Counted from the first letter of the stretch, positions 11,189 to 21,362 are shown. The stretch: 64,000 nucleotides of DNA from Coix lacryma-jobi var. lacryma-jobi (GCA_009763385.1 CM019825.1:115377131-115441130); one strand, 5' to 3'. Numbers and translations: made by a program. Notes: generated by a model not told the origin, from the letters alone.

Positions 11189-11458
11189 CCCGGTTTTGTG
11201 GCCGAAACCGGGAAACCAGGCCTTCATGACCAACCCCCGTTTTGAGGCCCAAACTGGGAAACCAGCCTCCAAGTCCATCCCCGGTTTTGAGGCCAAAACC
11301 GGGAAACCCGATGTCCGTCGCCTGAGTTTTGTGGCCCAAACTCAGAAACCCGCCAGCACCTAGGTTTTGAGGCCCAAACCTAGAAACCGTCCTCAGCTCG
11401 AGTTTTGTGGCCCAAACTCGGCAAACCCGCAGCCCCAGGTTTTGTGGCCCAAACCTGG
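11189..11458 (-). repeat. Seven-unit hairpin array with changing stems
   Basis: Seven palindromic units at about 11189, 11236, 11280, 11322, 11360, 11399 and 11435. Each has an arm of about 7-8 nt, a loop around TG(A/T)GGCC(C), and the complementary arm. Arm starts read CCCGG, CCCG, CCCGG, CTGAG, CTAGG, CGAG and CCAGG, and the closing arms change to match in nearly all units. The array lies on the U3 side of the LTR. Confidence 0.85.
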
Positions 11459-11846
11459 AAACCGTCCACCGATGGTTTTTCTCTGGCTCTACCACCAAAC
11501 CGAGGCTGTAGAGGGGATGCACCGCCCGTGCACCCCGTCCACCGACACGTGTCCCCAGGTCCTCGACTCGAGCAACACCATGCCCCGCAAGTCTCCGCTC
11601 GTCGCTGTCCCAGGCTGTCAGCCACCACAGCTGATCCTCAGGCCACCGGTCCCTCAGTCCAAGCCTCACGTCTGCCCTTCACCGCTCCCGGTCCGTCGGC
11701 ACGGCACGTCTCTACTTGACCTTCACCTTGCCCTCGATCACTGTCTCCGTGCTCGACACCCGCACAACACAAGCCAAAGAACATGCGCATCAAACCGTTG
11801 ACAATCACTCATCACTCGAGACTCGGCATACACCCATGTATCCGCA

Positions 11847-12351
11847 TTGTGGAGTAAATTCCTCCTAAAAGTGTGCATACAAGATTGAAATACTTGTGGG
11901 AGACATGCATATTGACTTGTGAGGTCAAACTACCATTTTGCAAGTTGTCATCACAAGAAATGGTAACAGGGGTAATTTATCTACAATTTAGACTTTGGCA
12001 CATATAAGATATATACAAGTAAGAGAAGCTATGTGCCGTGCTCCAAAGCCATTTAAACCATGTAGGTTTTCTCCAAGGGTGAGAGAGAAACGGAGCAATC
12101 CTACCATATGATAAGCCTAATGTATGCATGACAAAAGATATGAATATGCAAATGCAAACTTAGGCAAAAAAGAACTAGATTCTTAAAGGAATTGCAAGAA
12201 TTTAAATCTAGTTACCTTACATGGGAAGAGGAATTTGGGTCCAAAATAACCACTAACCCACTTGGCAATGACATGATCCAATATGATGCACCCCATGATA
12301 TGCACCCAAACTTTGCCAAGTCTCCAAATTGCCCGACGTCGACTTGACTAC
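11847..12351 (-). other. Non-coding remnant of Sirevirus family B
   Basis: AT-rich stretch with no credible frame, contiguous with the gag fragment to its right, so probably the gag-pol spacer or internal region of the family-B element. It is cut at 11846/11847 by the family-A LTR. I see no other structure in it. Confidence 0.55.
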
Positions 12352-14558
12352 TCACTTCCCTTTCGGGATCCAAACCTTTTTGGTGCTCTTCATGGTTGAG
12401 ATAATGTCCTTAGGCACCCAAATGCGTTTGGCCCCATTGTTGGCTTGCTCGTTCACCTTGATGGCCACCACCTTGTCATTCTTCTTCTTCTTCAAGAGAT
12501 AAGGTATGGAGGTCTTCTTGTTCACCTTGTTGGTTAGGTGTTGGAGAGCTTGCTTGTTTGCTTTTTCTACTCTTTCTTCTTTTTCTCTTCCCCATGCTTC
12601 ACCTTGCACTTATAGGACTTGTGGCCTTCCTTGTGGCAAACATAACAAACAACAGTTTGCTCCTCATCAAGCTTCTTCACTCCCTTGATGGTGTTATCTT
12701 GTTGAGTTCGAGTTTGCTTTGTCTTGCCTTTTGCTTGAGTTAAGTCCATGGTGAGGCGAACCACTTCTTGCCTTAGTAACACATTCTCCATTGCAACTTC
12801 TTGTGTACATGTTTTTACAATCACATCTTTAACACAAGCTTGTTTGCACATGGGTGAGTCTAAATCAAGTAAATCTATGCAAGGCATCCTTTTTAGGCAT
12901 ATCAAGGATTGAGTTTTTAATTTTAGGTGCCTCTATGGGGTTTTCTCTGATGGTTCCAAGATTAGCAACTTTGTTAGTTAGCTCATCACAGTGTTTGCAC
13001 GTGATTTCCATTTTAGCAAGCAAACTTTTGTAAGCATCTTGTGTGCTAGCTAACTTTGCTTTTAGTTTCTCATTTTTCTTAACAAGTTGCTCATCATTAT
13101 TTGTGCTATCACATGTGCTTGCACTAGCTTCTAGTTTTTTAATTTTACTAGATAGCTCAACATTGAGATTAGCAAAAGTTTCATATTGATCAACCAAAGT
13201 GTTATATGCTTGTTGAGAACTATCTAGTTTTTCTTTCAAAGCATTTGTTCTCTTTTGTTAACTAGTGCAAGCCTTAGCATAGTTGAGATTATCTAGCACA
13301 AGTTGATCATAAGAAGGTAGCTCATCATCACTGTCACTATCACTATCACTAGAGAGAGAGTTTGTGTACCTCGTGCCATAAGGCACATATGTGAGGAGCT
13401 TGATGATGAGTGCTTGCAGCCACGCCTCTTGTGTTGGGCTTCATCCTCACTTGAGTCATCCCATGTCTTGATGGTGGTGAAGGCTTTGGCCTTGCATCCC
13501 TTTTTTTCTTGTCCTTGGGTGTAGGCTTTTGTTTTGGACAATCTTCCACAAAGTGCCCTCTCTTGCCACATCCATAACATCATTTTTCTTTGCTCTCTTC
13601 TTTGATTGGTGAAGAGGCAATCTTTAATTATGATGGGCACACCCTTGACATTGAGCTTGCGGATCATCCTCTCTACTCCTCGAACTAGCTTGATTGTTTC
13701 TTCTTCATCTATGGAGGAGTTAGAGGAGGTGGAGGCTTGATCATCATCACTTGATTCTTCATCATCATCCTCCTCCTCTTCTTCGTCATCTTCACTTGAG
13801 GAACTTGAGCTTGAGCTTGTCTCAACTTGCTTTTTGCCCTTCATCTTCTTGTGCTCATCACATGCGAGAGCTATGCTTTTTCTTGATGAAGTAGCTTCTT
13901 ATTGACCCATCTTGCGTGACATCTCAATTGCCACCAATTTGCCAATGACAATGGCCGGGGTCATGGTGCTCAAGTCTTCCATGTTATGAAGGATGGTGAC
14001 GATGGTTGCATACTTGTTCTTTGGAAGCACGGAGATGATCTTCCTCACAATATCTGCATCACCTAGCTTTGTAATCCCAATAGAATTGAGCTCATTAATG
14101 ATTAGATTCAAACGAGAATACATATCATGAACAAGCTCATTATCATTCATTTTAAAGGAATCATAACAAATTCTAGCTAGGTGATGTTTTTGCGCACGAA
14201 CATTACTTGTACCATCATGGAGCTCATGAAGTTTTAACCAAATTTCATGAGATGTTTGTAAAGTAAAAACTTGGTTAAACACATCCATGCTAAAAGATTC
14301 AAACAAGCAATTTTTAGCTCTAGCATTAAGATGAATTTCCTTTTCATCACCCGCAGTTAGCTTGTTAGGATTCTTAGGGGGTCTTATCCCATCACGGGTG
14401 ACTCTCCAAACACCTAGATCAACCGCTTCTAGGTAGCAAGCCATTCTAGCACTATAGTAGGGGAAGTTTGTGTCATCAAAGTGTGGAGGCCTAGAGATAT
14501 CAGCTTGAAGGCGGTGAAGCCAAGAGTCCACAAAGGAGCCAACTGGCTCTGATACCAA
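12352..14558 (-). pseudogene. Sirevirus family-B gag, frameshifted
   Basis: The first frame (14558-13899, about 219 codons) carries ISRPPHFDDTNFPYYSARM, LGVWRVTRDG, VFTLQTSHEIWLKLHELHDG and DIVRKIISVLPKNKY. A second (13844-13293) has poly-Ser and Asp/Glu runs. Next come a heptad-rich frame (13239-12865, KLDSSQQAYNTLVDQYETFA), a CCHC knuckle CYVCHKEGHKSYKC (12905-12567) and a basic tail ending IWVPKDI...KKVWIPKGK. The open frame runs straight through the PBS and has no ATG before about codon 39, so the true start is unclear. Several indels break it. Confidence 0.85.
14546..14557 (-). other. Primer-binding site of family B
   Basis: Minus strand TGGTATCAGAGC, initiator-Met tRNA type, two bases from the LTR edge at 14560. 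Confidence 0.85.
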
Positions 14559-15404
14559 TTGAAAATGGACAATGACGCCTAAGAGGAGGGGGTGAATTAG
14601 GCAACTAAAAACTTACTCTAACTATGGCCTCTAATTACCACCTAGTCAAAACCTATACAAGAAAGTAAACTATATAAAAGTGCAACTATGGTTTTGCTAG
14701 GTGTGTTGCTATCTCTACCGCAAAAGAGTTATGCAACCTAGGTTCCAAACCTATCAACTCGCCTATCAACTAAGCTAGGAAAGGTAAAACACGCAACCAA
14801 GGTAGCAAAGTAAATGCAGAAGCTAAAGAGAGAGGTAGAGATGCAAACTCCCGTCGACGACTCCGGTATTTTTACCGAGGTATCGAGAAGCGCGCAAGCT
14901 TCTCCCTAGTCCTCGTTGGAGCCCCTCGCAAGGGCCAAGCTCCCGGTCGGGTAACTCCGTGGATAGCTCCGGGCGTTCCCCCACGCGCAAGTGGGTCTCC
15001 GATTAAGCCACTCGTGGCAAAGCCTCTCTCGGATGCTCCCCGCTGTCTTCACTATCAAGCTTTCAGTCAAATCGCCGTGGGCCTTGTTCCTTCGGTACAC
15101 GGTGGCGGCACACCACAAATGCGGTTGGTGTGATTTCGCAAGACTACAAGCCCCTCCGATGTACAACAATGGTGCACGCAAGCACCGGTAGGTAAGAGGT
15201 ATGCAAACCTCACTAAACACTAGGTATAACACCTAGAGCAAGCACAAAGCAGTGGTCTAACTAGCCTAAGCAATTCGCAAAGCACCTACACTAATCACCT
15301 AGTATATCACTAAGCACTTTGGTGGCTAGAGCAACTAAATATGTGTCTAAGCACTTGGTACACTTCCTTGAGCTCCAACCCTATTGTTTTGGCCAGCCAT
15401 GGGG

Positions 15405-15414
15405 GTATATATAG
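15405..15414 (-). promoter_or_regulatory. TATA box of family-B LTR (predicted)
   Basis: Minus strand CTATATATAC in the LTR, about 850 bp upstream of the PBS. It is the only strong TATA-like site in this LTR. Confidence 0.55.
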
Positions 15415-15465
15415 AGTCCCAACCAGATAGAGCCGCCGGACACCAAAGATGGACTTTTCTGCGTA

Positions 15466-15780
15466 GCATCGGATGCTCCTATCGGGAGCATTGGACGCGC
15501 GTCCGATGTCACATAACGGCTAGTTTGTCGACCTGGCTCACAGTCACATCGGACTCTGACAGCGTCTGATGCCTCCAGAGCCTCACCGGAACCTCTCTGC
15601 ATAGGCATCGGATGCAAGGGTCCTGTAGCGTCTGATGTGCATCGGTGCGTCCGATGTACGCTGTGCACGTTTGCACAGTGCTACCGTAGTGTCCGATGTG
15701 CTCGGTCTCAGCATTCGATGCTTCTGTTGGCGCTGTCTTGAGCTAGGGTTTACCATCGGTGCGTCCGATGCAACGTCCAA
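15466..15780 (-). repeat. CATCGGACGC / GCGTCCGATG repeat block in family-B LTR
   Basis: At least eight degenerate copies of CATCGGA(C/T)GC or its complement, in both orientations, just upstream of the TATA-like site in the element's own direction. The same motif family occupies 10150-10410 in a family-A LTR. Confidence 0.7.
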
Positions 15781-16102
15781 TGTACCTTCTTCTTCGTTTC
15801 TTCATGATTTCTTGCACCGTCTTGGTTCCAGTCTTGTGCCTTGGACTTTGCTTGATCTTTAGAGATTTCTACTAAGCTTCAAATGTCTTGCTTGAGGTGT
15901 TGATCATCGGATCACCATGTCGCCTTCGTCCAAGTCACATTTACACCCTATTGGCCTACAAAACAAACACTTGCAAACATATTAGTCTAATTTGGTTATG
16001 TTGTTCATCAAAACCAAAATCCAAAAGTCAAATGGTCAAGGTTCATTTTCCTTATAGCCCGCTTGCTTAAGTGCTTGGGTAGCCAAAGGTTCTCTCTTAA
16101 CT

Positions 16103-16654
16103 GTGATGAACTATGATGAAGGTTTTCTACTTGGATATTCAACCACAAGCAAAGCATATAGAGTTTGGAACTTGGCTAGTGGAACTCTTGAGGAAGTGCA
16201 TGATGTTGAATTTAATGAAACTCAAGGCTCTCAAGATGATCATGAAAATCTTGATGATGTGAGAGGCACTCAATTGGAAAATGCAATGAAGAATATGGAT
16301 ATTGGTGATATTAGGCCAAGACAAGTGGTTGATGATGAACATGATCAAATGTTCTCCTCCATTGCACAAGTTCACGCAAATCAAGCTAGTGGTTCTCATG
16401 ATCAATCAAGTGCTAGTGAAGATCAACAAGTGGTTAGTTCATCTCAACAAGGCAATCAAGTGCAAATACTCCAACCAACCAATGTTGCAAGAGATCACCC
16501 AATTGATCAAATTGTTGGTGACATTAGAAGTGGTGTGCAAGCAAGATCTAGATTGGCTTCATTTTGTGAACACTATTCATTTGTATCATCATTCGAGCCA
16601 ACCAAGATTGAAGAAGCTTTGATGGATGTTGATTGGGTTAAGTGCTATGTATGA
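16103..16654 (+). pseudogene. Integrase C-terminus and IN-RT linker (family C)
   Basis: Open for 183 codons. It begins with DEGFLLGYSTTSKAYRVWN, the conserved C-terminal integrase motif of Sireviruses, then EEVHDVEFNET. It continues through a long Gln/Ser/Asp-rich linker to DHPIDQIVGDIRSGVQARSR and SFEPTKIEEALMDVDWV, which normally leads into RT. The upstream integrase core is missing. The frame closes just before the RT start through an indel. Confidence 0.8.
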
Positions 16655-16679
16655 TGAGCTAAACAACTTCACCCGCAAT

Positions 16680-17300
16680 CAGTATGGGAATTAGTTGAGA
16701 GACCAAAGAATACAATGTGATTGGAACCAAATGGGTCTTTAGGAACAAGCAAGATCAAGATGGAATAATGTGAGAAACAAAGCAAGATTGGTAGCACAAG
16801 GATACACTCAAGTTGAAGGTCTTGACTTTGGGGAACATATGCACCGGTTGCAAGATTGGAAGCCAATAAGGATTCTATTGGCTTATACATGTGCTCGCAA
16901 CATCAAGTTATATCAAATGGATGTCCAAAGTGCATTTCTCCAATGGATACATTAATGAGTGTGGTATTTGTAGAACAACCACCCGGATTTAAAAATAATA
17001 AGAAGCCCAACCATGTGTACAAGCTAAAGAAGGCACTCTAAGGGTTTGAAGCAAGCACCTAGAGCATGGTATGAGAGGTTGAGGGATTTCTACTCTCTAA
17101 ATGGTTCAAGATGGGCAAGGTCGATACTACTCTCTACACCAAGAAGATAAGCAAGGACTTGTTTTGTTTGCAAATATATGTCGATGACATTATCTTTGGT
17201 TCAACCAATCAAGAGTTTTGTGAAGAGTTTGGTGAAATGATGGCAAGTGAATTTGGAGATGTCAATGATTGGAGAGCTTAGTTACTTCCTTAGTCTTCAA
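16680..17300 (+). pseudogene. Copia RT fragment, heavily frameshifted (family C)
   Basis: Pieces in all three frames spell Copia RT: VRNKARLVAQGYTQVEGLDF, IRILLAYTCARNIKLYQMDV, VEQPPGFKN, and IYVDDIIFGSTNQEFCEEFG around 17170-17230. Internal stops and single-base losses occur about every 50-100 bp, so this is an old copy. RNase H is not reached before the family-X insertion. Confidence 0.75.
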
Positions 17301-17425
17301 ATCAAACATTGAAGAATGGTACATTTGTGAGTTAAGGCAAGTACATCAAGGACATGCTCGAGAAGTTTGGTCTAGATATTGTTGGCATTTCTTAGCGCAA
17401 CCACCAAAGGATAGGTTAAGATCTA

Positions 17426-17442
17426 TCCCCGCAATCACGCCA
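17426..17442 (-). repeat. Pseudo-PBS inside family-X LTR, inner copy 1
   Basis: Minus strand TGGCGTGATTGCGGGGA, a degenerate form of the tRNA-Asp PBS TGGCGCCGTTGCCGGGGA. It is preceded by an LTR-end-like TGTCAACA. It lies about 46 bp inside the real LTR end. Confidence 0.7.
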
Positions 17443-17488
17443 GAAAACTGTTGACATCTCTTAGCGTCATCACTAGAATAGGCCATCA

Positions 17489-17506
17489 TCCCCGGTATCG
17501 GCGCCA
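17489..17506 (-). repeat. Pseudo-PBS inside family-X LTR, inner copy 2
   Basis: Minus strand TGGCGCCGATACCGGGGA, 63 bp from the previous copy and closer to the canonical tRNA-Asp PBS. It is again preceded by TGTCAACAG and ATTTC, like a genuine LTR/PBS junction. Confidence 0.75.
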
Positions 17507-18706
17507 GAAATGTCTGTTGACATTTCGTAGCTATATACACCGAGTATGTTGGTTCCTAGCGATGCTACCAAAAGATGCCAGTGTCAACCTCAGATGCAGT
17601 CGCTCTCTACACTACACATCCGGTATCGTGTCGAGTGCAATTGGCACTTCATATACCAGACGTGTGACTTTAGCAATGGCCTGAGAGCTGGCCTGGTAAA
17701 CTAATTCATTTACAACAGGGTCTACAACCACGGGGTTACCATTGTAGAATTTCACTGGGAGTATTCCAGGTAACGTTATTTATATTTTTACCACAGGGAA
17801 GCTAGATGCGAAGATTCAAGATATACTCATGACAAGAACATAATACTTGCATAGTTGACCAATTAATCACAACAGGAGGACAAACGGTAGTTTGGATAGT
17901 GGGATCACATCACACAACACATCCAAGATAAATGGAGCTTCTACATGTATAAAGAAAGAATAAGAATAAAAGAATAAAGAATAACCTACAAAGCATAGAT
18001 CCTAAACAAAGTTATGTCAATGATTAAGCATACATGGTGTGATCATGTTAACATTAATATTAGGTATCGGATGGATTAGGAGACCCGGGAACACTGGTCT
18101 GCCAGCAGGATACACTAGGCAATTAGACTCTTACCCCAAAGCCGCACGTCGGGGATTACAAGGGACGGACAGGGCTGTCACCACCTGCCGCCTACCACCT
18201 CAACCATGGACTAAGCCAGGCATTCACCCCTCTTCATATACCCGAGAACCACTCTCGTATAAATAAGAGAACACTTGCACCCCATTGGGTCCCCAACCTA
18301 CGGATTGATAGGAAAAGGGCACAAGCGCACCTGAAGGCACGACAAAACACCACCCAACACTTAACATTAAGCTAGCAAGATCTAAACATGCTGAATGAAG
18401 AACAGTGTTTATGTTCATGATGAACATAGGTCTAGAACTATGAACTAGTTCTAGAACGATGAACAATGAACAAGAACATAGCGCTAATTCAAGAACATAA
18501 CAATGTTGATCATAGAGAACAAGAACAAGTATGAAAAGAGGAACTTAGTATTCATACCAAGTTGATCCTTACAACTTCTCCTCCTCTCTTGCAGTAGTAC
18601 TTGCTCCAACTACTAGAAGACTAATCCAAGGTAGAGAGCTCCAAATACAAAATGGAATGAATGAGATATGTGTTGATGATCTATTTGAGAGGGAGCTCTA
18701 CCCCTA

Positions 18707-18714
18707 CTTTTATA
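18707..18714 (-). promoter_or_regulatory. TATA box of family-X LTR (predicted)
   Basis: Minus strand TATAAAAG followed by TAGGGGTAGAGCTCCC. The same position in the solo LTR reads TATAAATA (44930-44937), so the element is conserved between copies. Confidence 0.6.
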
Positions 18715-19137
18715 CTACAATAGGTCGGTTCCGGGCGATGTGATATGGAAACCCCAAGACCCGCCTTTGCATGCCACCATGCAACCACCGCCACAGAAGG
18801 TTGGTGGCCAGTGGGGCCAGGGGCGGTGCGACCGCACCCCTGGTGGGCGCGTTGGCCACTGCCTTTGCATGGTGGGCCGTGGGCTTGGTGCTCATGGTTG
18901 CTATGGTGGTTGCTAGCCCAGGTTTGGTCTTTAGGTGGGCTTCTTCCTTATTTCTTGATTATACACTTGTTAAAAAGCGTACTCTTCTCACCTTTCCCAC
19001 TGTATTCTTTGTTATGCCTGTAAATAATAATTCTCCAATACAAGTGGAAATAGGTCAAGGTGATAACATATGTATGTAAGTGTGCTTTGTTTTGTCCTTG
19101 GTTGGCTCATAAAAGTTATCGGTAAGCACCGCCAACA

Positions 19138-19150
19138 AAACCCCCCAAGC
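19138..19150 (-). other. Polypurine tract of family-X element
   Basis: Minus strand GCTTGGGGGGTTT directly before the TGTTGG start of the 3' LTR. It is preceded by CTCTGGACGAGCAAGGGGTAA, a context also seen before the Athila-like 3' LTR at 26660 (CGAGGACGAGCAACAGG). Confidence 0.75.
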
Positions 19151-20566
19151 TTACCCCTTGCTCGTCCAGAGCAAGTAGTACAACTCTAGGTTTTTGATCA
19201 TGAGTTTTTTACAATGTCGATCATCTTTCAAAGTTGCTATGCTTATAATTTAGAATTCTTCTTTGATTTAAATGAATTGGAATTCTGCTTACCCTTTTAC
19301 CTTGTTACCTGTGGGGGCGTTGTAGCAGTCTCCGAGTCTTTAGCGTTGCAAGACCGACCGATTTTGCATAGACCTGCTTGCCATTCATTCTTTGATCTAC
19401 TATCAATCTAGAGGTTTTTGAATATTTTGAAATTCGAAAAGGTAGTTCCTCAATTGATACACTTGATCGCTCATTTGTGTTTTTGATTCTCTCCAAAGGC
19501 TTTTAAATGTTGCCTTTCTTTTCCCCTATCAACTATGAAGGCTTATGTGGAGCTTTGGGTAAAGAATAAAGCGAGGCATACTTGTATCACATATATTGCT
19601 ATGTCAAAAACCGAACCACATGGAGATCCAAGTGATACCTTGATCGAGATGTGCAGGTGTGTGGAATTTTTTTTGTTTTGAGCTCCTTTGGTCAATTCTC
19701 TCTCTCTTTTGGAATCTTGAGAGTATGGGCTATCTTTCTCTCTCTCTCTCTTTTTTCAGGTGGGTATTGAGCATACTCCTAATTCTACAGTGGCACTTGC
19801 CCATTTTTTCCAACATGCCTTTTTTGGAATGGATTACTTTTTTGTCTCATACCCTTTTGGTATGGATGTTTCTTTTCATAGCCTAACTCTTTTTGGAACT
19901 TTTTGTGTGAGAGAAATGAAAAGTGGATGGAGCTTTATTTGGTGGATGGATGGATGACATGTTGTGCGTAACTCTCGGTGTAAGAGTTAGCGATGTTTCT
20001 GGAGTGTACGTGAATCTCAATCATGGGTGCATGACAAGGATCTCAACATAGGTCACAACAATTTGACCAAGCTCAATGTAATAACAAGTAGCATATGAGT
20101 GGAAAGTTTTTCAAATGAATAACTCATATGGCTCTAGTAGGATATATGATCATTGAGGAACTTGTAATTTTAATATTTTTGAAATGAAAACTTTAGATGT
20201 CAAGTGTCACTTAGAACAAAGTCATAGCAAGTCTATTTCATCGAATCAAGTCAAGCAACAACTTAGACAAAAATCATGCTCATGCTACCCACAAGTTTCA
20301 AGTTTACAGGATGAACAGTTTTAGCCAATAAATTTAAATTTCAGGGAATTCAAACTTATAAACTAAGCAGATTGAAATATGAAACATAGCAATTATTCAT
20401 AATTTCAACAAGGACATAGCAAAAGTGTGCTTAACATACAGATGTGAGGGGAATTAATTTTATATGGAATTAAAAATTCATAATTAAATATGCAATGCAA
20501 TATTTAGAAAAAGGAAATATGCAATGCAGATACAAGATACAAAGCTAGCTGCAGCAGCTACGGACC
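19151..20566 (-). other. Non-coding internal region of family-X element
   Basis: About 1.4 kb, AT-rich, without a credible frame on either strand. A (TC)n microsatellite lies around 19736-19752. This is the untranslated stretch between the last internal frame and the PPT. Confidence 0.6.
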
Positions 20567-20763
20567 TCAGGAATAGTACCCCAATGACGCCAAATATGTC
20601 AGCTGCTGCTCATGTTGTTGTCGTAGCAGCGCATGAACCTGGCGTATTTCTTCAAGTGATTCTGTTTGCCTGACGTCGAACTGGTCTTGTCTGGCGTCCC
20701 AGTGTTGGTTCTATTGGGCTTGCTCATTCAGGGAGCCCTGAATGTTGTCTGTGCGGATCTCGA
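20567..20763 (-). pseudogene. C-terminus of a Gln-rich family-X protein
   Basis: Minus strand frame ending at 20567 with WDARQDQFDVRQTESLEEIR followed by a Gln/His/Leu-rich end (LLRQQHEQQLTYLASLGYYS). One in-frame TAG lies upstream at about 20717. The heptad-like Leu/Gln pattern suggests a coiled coil. Its function is not recognised; its place before the 3' untranslated region means it is the last frame of the element. It is cut by the Angela insertion. Confidence 0.45.
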
Positions 20764-21122
20764 TGAAGGGTTACAAGGATGCTACGCTAGCCGAAAAACA
20801 AAATTTCGACCCCATAAACCAGGAACTACTTCTAGTTATAGATCACAGGATTACCACTAGATGCGCAGATGCAGCGGAAGACGTCTCGGTGTAGACGTGC
20901 GCGTCGCAGCGATGCCGTGCAGTTGCTCACGTCCGTCCTTCACGTCTCCATGTGCGGTTCGTCCTTGTGCTCCAGATGCAGCACCTCCGAGGTATCCCAC
21001 ATGTACACGAGGAAGCGGTGCGCCTCCGGACTGCTAGGTCCGCGAGGAGCAGCAGGAGTGGACGAAGAACGGCGGTGGCAGTTGTCTAATGACGTAGGGA
21101 AACCCTAGCCTCCCCACCCCTC

Positions 21123-21130
21123 TATTTATA
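21123..21130 (-). promoter_or_regulatory. TATA box of Angela LTR (predicted)
   Basis: Minus strand TATAAATA followed by GAGGGGTGGGGAGGC. It is 20 bp from the Athila-like insertion, so that insertion separated the TATA box from most of U3. Confidence 0.65.
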
Positions 21131-21144
21131 GGCGTTCCCTAATG

Positions 21145-21149
21145 AGCCT
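21145..21149. repeat. TSD AGCCT, left copy
   Basis: AGCCT here and at 28675-28679 flank the Athila-like element exactly. They show insertion with a 5-bp staggered cut into the Angela LTR. Confidence 0.9.
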
Positions 21150-21362
21150 TGTTGATGCGGGTCCTTAAACACCTATTTGACCATCAAACATTTTACCCTA
21201 ATCATTCACCAAAAAGGCATGAAATGTAGTCAAATAGGTTTCAAACTAACTGAATTCCACATGTCCATAGATTTTTTTGAATGCAGGATTTGAACCAAAT
21301 TTGGATATTTGAACCACCAAAGGTCAAGCCCACTCAGCAGGGCCCAATTGGGCCTCGGGAGG

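Larger units (their letters stand above)
449..11846 (-). mobile_element. Sirevirus (Maximus/SIRE-type Copia) family A, copy 1
   Basis: A complete-looking minus-strand Copia element of about 11.4 kb. In its own 5' to 3' order it holds a 5' LTR (11846-9891), an initiator-Met-type PBS, gag, protease, integrase, reverse transcriptase, RNase H, a long non-coding 3' stretch, a PPT and a 3' LTR (2395-449). The long gag with a coiled coil and two CCHC knuckles, and the domain order PR-IN-RT-RH, fit the Sirevirus lineage. The flanking 5-mers (ATGCT left, TTGTG right) do not match. The two LTRs carry different variable blocks, so the element is probably a recombinant rather than one clean insertion. 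The coding frames are interrupted many times. Confidence 0.9.
9891..11846 (-). repeat. 5' LTR of family-A copy 1 (GTCCGATG subtype)
   Basis: 1956 bp, ending (minus strand) ...GGTCCTTCA before the PBS and starting TGCGGATACATGGG. It carries the seven-hairpin array at 11189-11458 and a variable block at 10150-10410 of a different type from its partner LTR. Its right flank is family-B Sirevirus DNA. Confidence 0.9.
11847..16034 (-). mobile_element. Sirevirus family B, 5' part only
   Basis: A minus-strand Copia fragment with 5' LTR (about 16034-14560), Met-type PBS, gag, and a stretch of internal DNA before it is cut at 11847. Protease, integrase, RT and RNase H are absent. The gag has the UBN2-type core, a serine/acidic-rich middle, coiled coil and CCHC knuckles. 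The right edge is approximate because the LTR start could not be compared with a second LTR. Confidence 0.8.
14560..16034 (-). repeat. 5' LTR of Sirevirus family B
   Basis: About 1.47 kb. It ends (minus strand) ...CATTTTCA before the PBS. A TATA-like CTATATATAC lies at 15405-15414. The U3-proximal part (15466-15780) is packed with GCGTCCGATG/CATCGGACGC repeats. The outer edge near 16034 is placed where plus-strand pol sequence of another element starts, so it is uncertain by some tens of bases. Confidence 0.7.
16035..17379 (+). mobile_element. Plus-strand Sirevirus pol fragment (family C)
   Basis: Integrase C-terminus through RT of a plus-strand Copia element, opposite in direction to everything around it. 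The left end is lost at the family-B LTR. The right end is interrupted at 17379/17380 by the family-X LTR, with GATAT at 17375-17379 as the expected TSD; its partner would lie beyond the window. No LTR of this element is present. Confidence 0.8.
17380..19137 (-). repeat. 3' LTR of family-X element
   Basis: 1758 bp. Minus strand starts TGTTGGCGGTGCTTACC and ends AAATGCCAACA, so the ends form a short inverted repeat. A TATA-like TATAAAAG lies at 18707-18714. The U5 end carries two pseudo-PBS cassettes (17426-17442 and 17489-17506). It aligns along its length with 43619-45243 and 47014-47122. Confidence 0.85.
17380..20763 (-). mobile_element. Athila-like family-X element, 3' half
   Basis: Minus-strand element with its 3' LTR at 17380-19137, a PPT, and about 1.6 kb of internal DNA, cut at about 20764 by the Angela LTR. 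Assignment to the Athila/Tat side of Gypsy is inferred from tRNA-Asp-type PBS-like cassettes inside its LTR end. RT and integrase are not in the window. The same LTR family occurs as a solo LTR at 43619-47122. Confidence 0.65.
20764..21149 (-). repeat. Angela 3' LTR, distal part
   Basis: R/U5 side of the Angela LTR, carrying TATAAATAGAG on the minus strand (plus 21120-21130). It continues directly into 28680 once the Athila-like element and its TSD AGCCT are removed. The outer edge is chosen at TGAAGGG; TGTTGTCTG at 20743 is an alternative. Confidence 0.65.

Noticed and set aside
11189..11458. CRISPR-like repeat array
   Set aside because: Regular spacing of palindromes looks similar, but units vary in stem, have no unique spacers, sit inside plant LTRs and recur in all copies.
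20743..20763. TGTTGTCTG at 20743 as the Angela LTR edge
   Set aside because: Possible, since it gives a TG/CA pair. However, a minus-strand frame of the family-X protein reads on to about 20763, favouring the TGAAGGG edge. Kept only as an alternative because the 5' LTR is outside the window.
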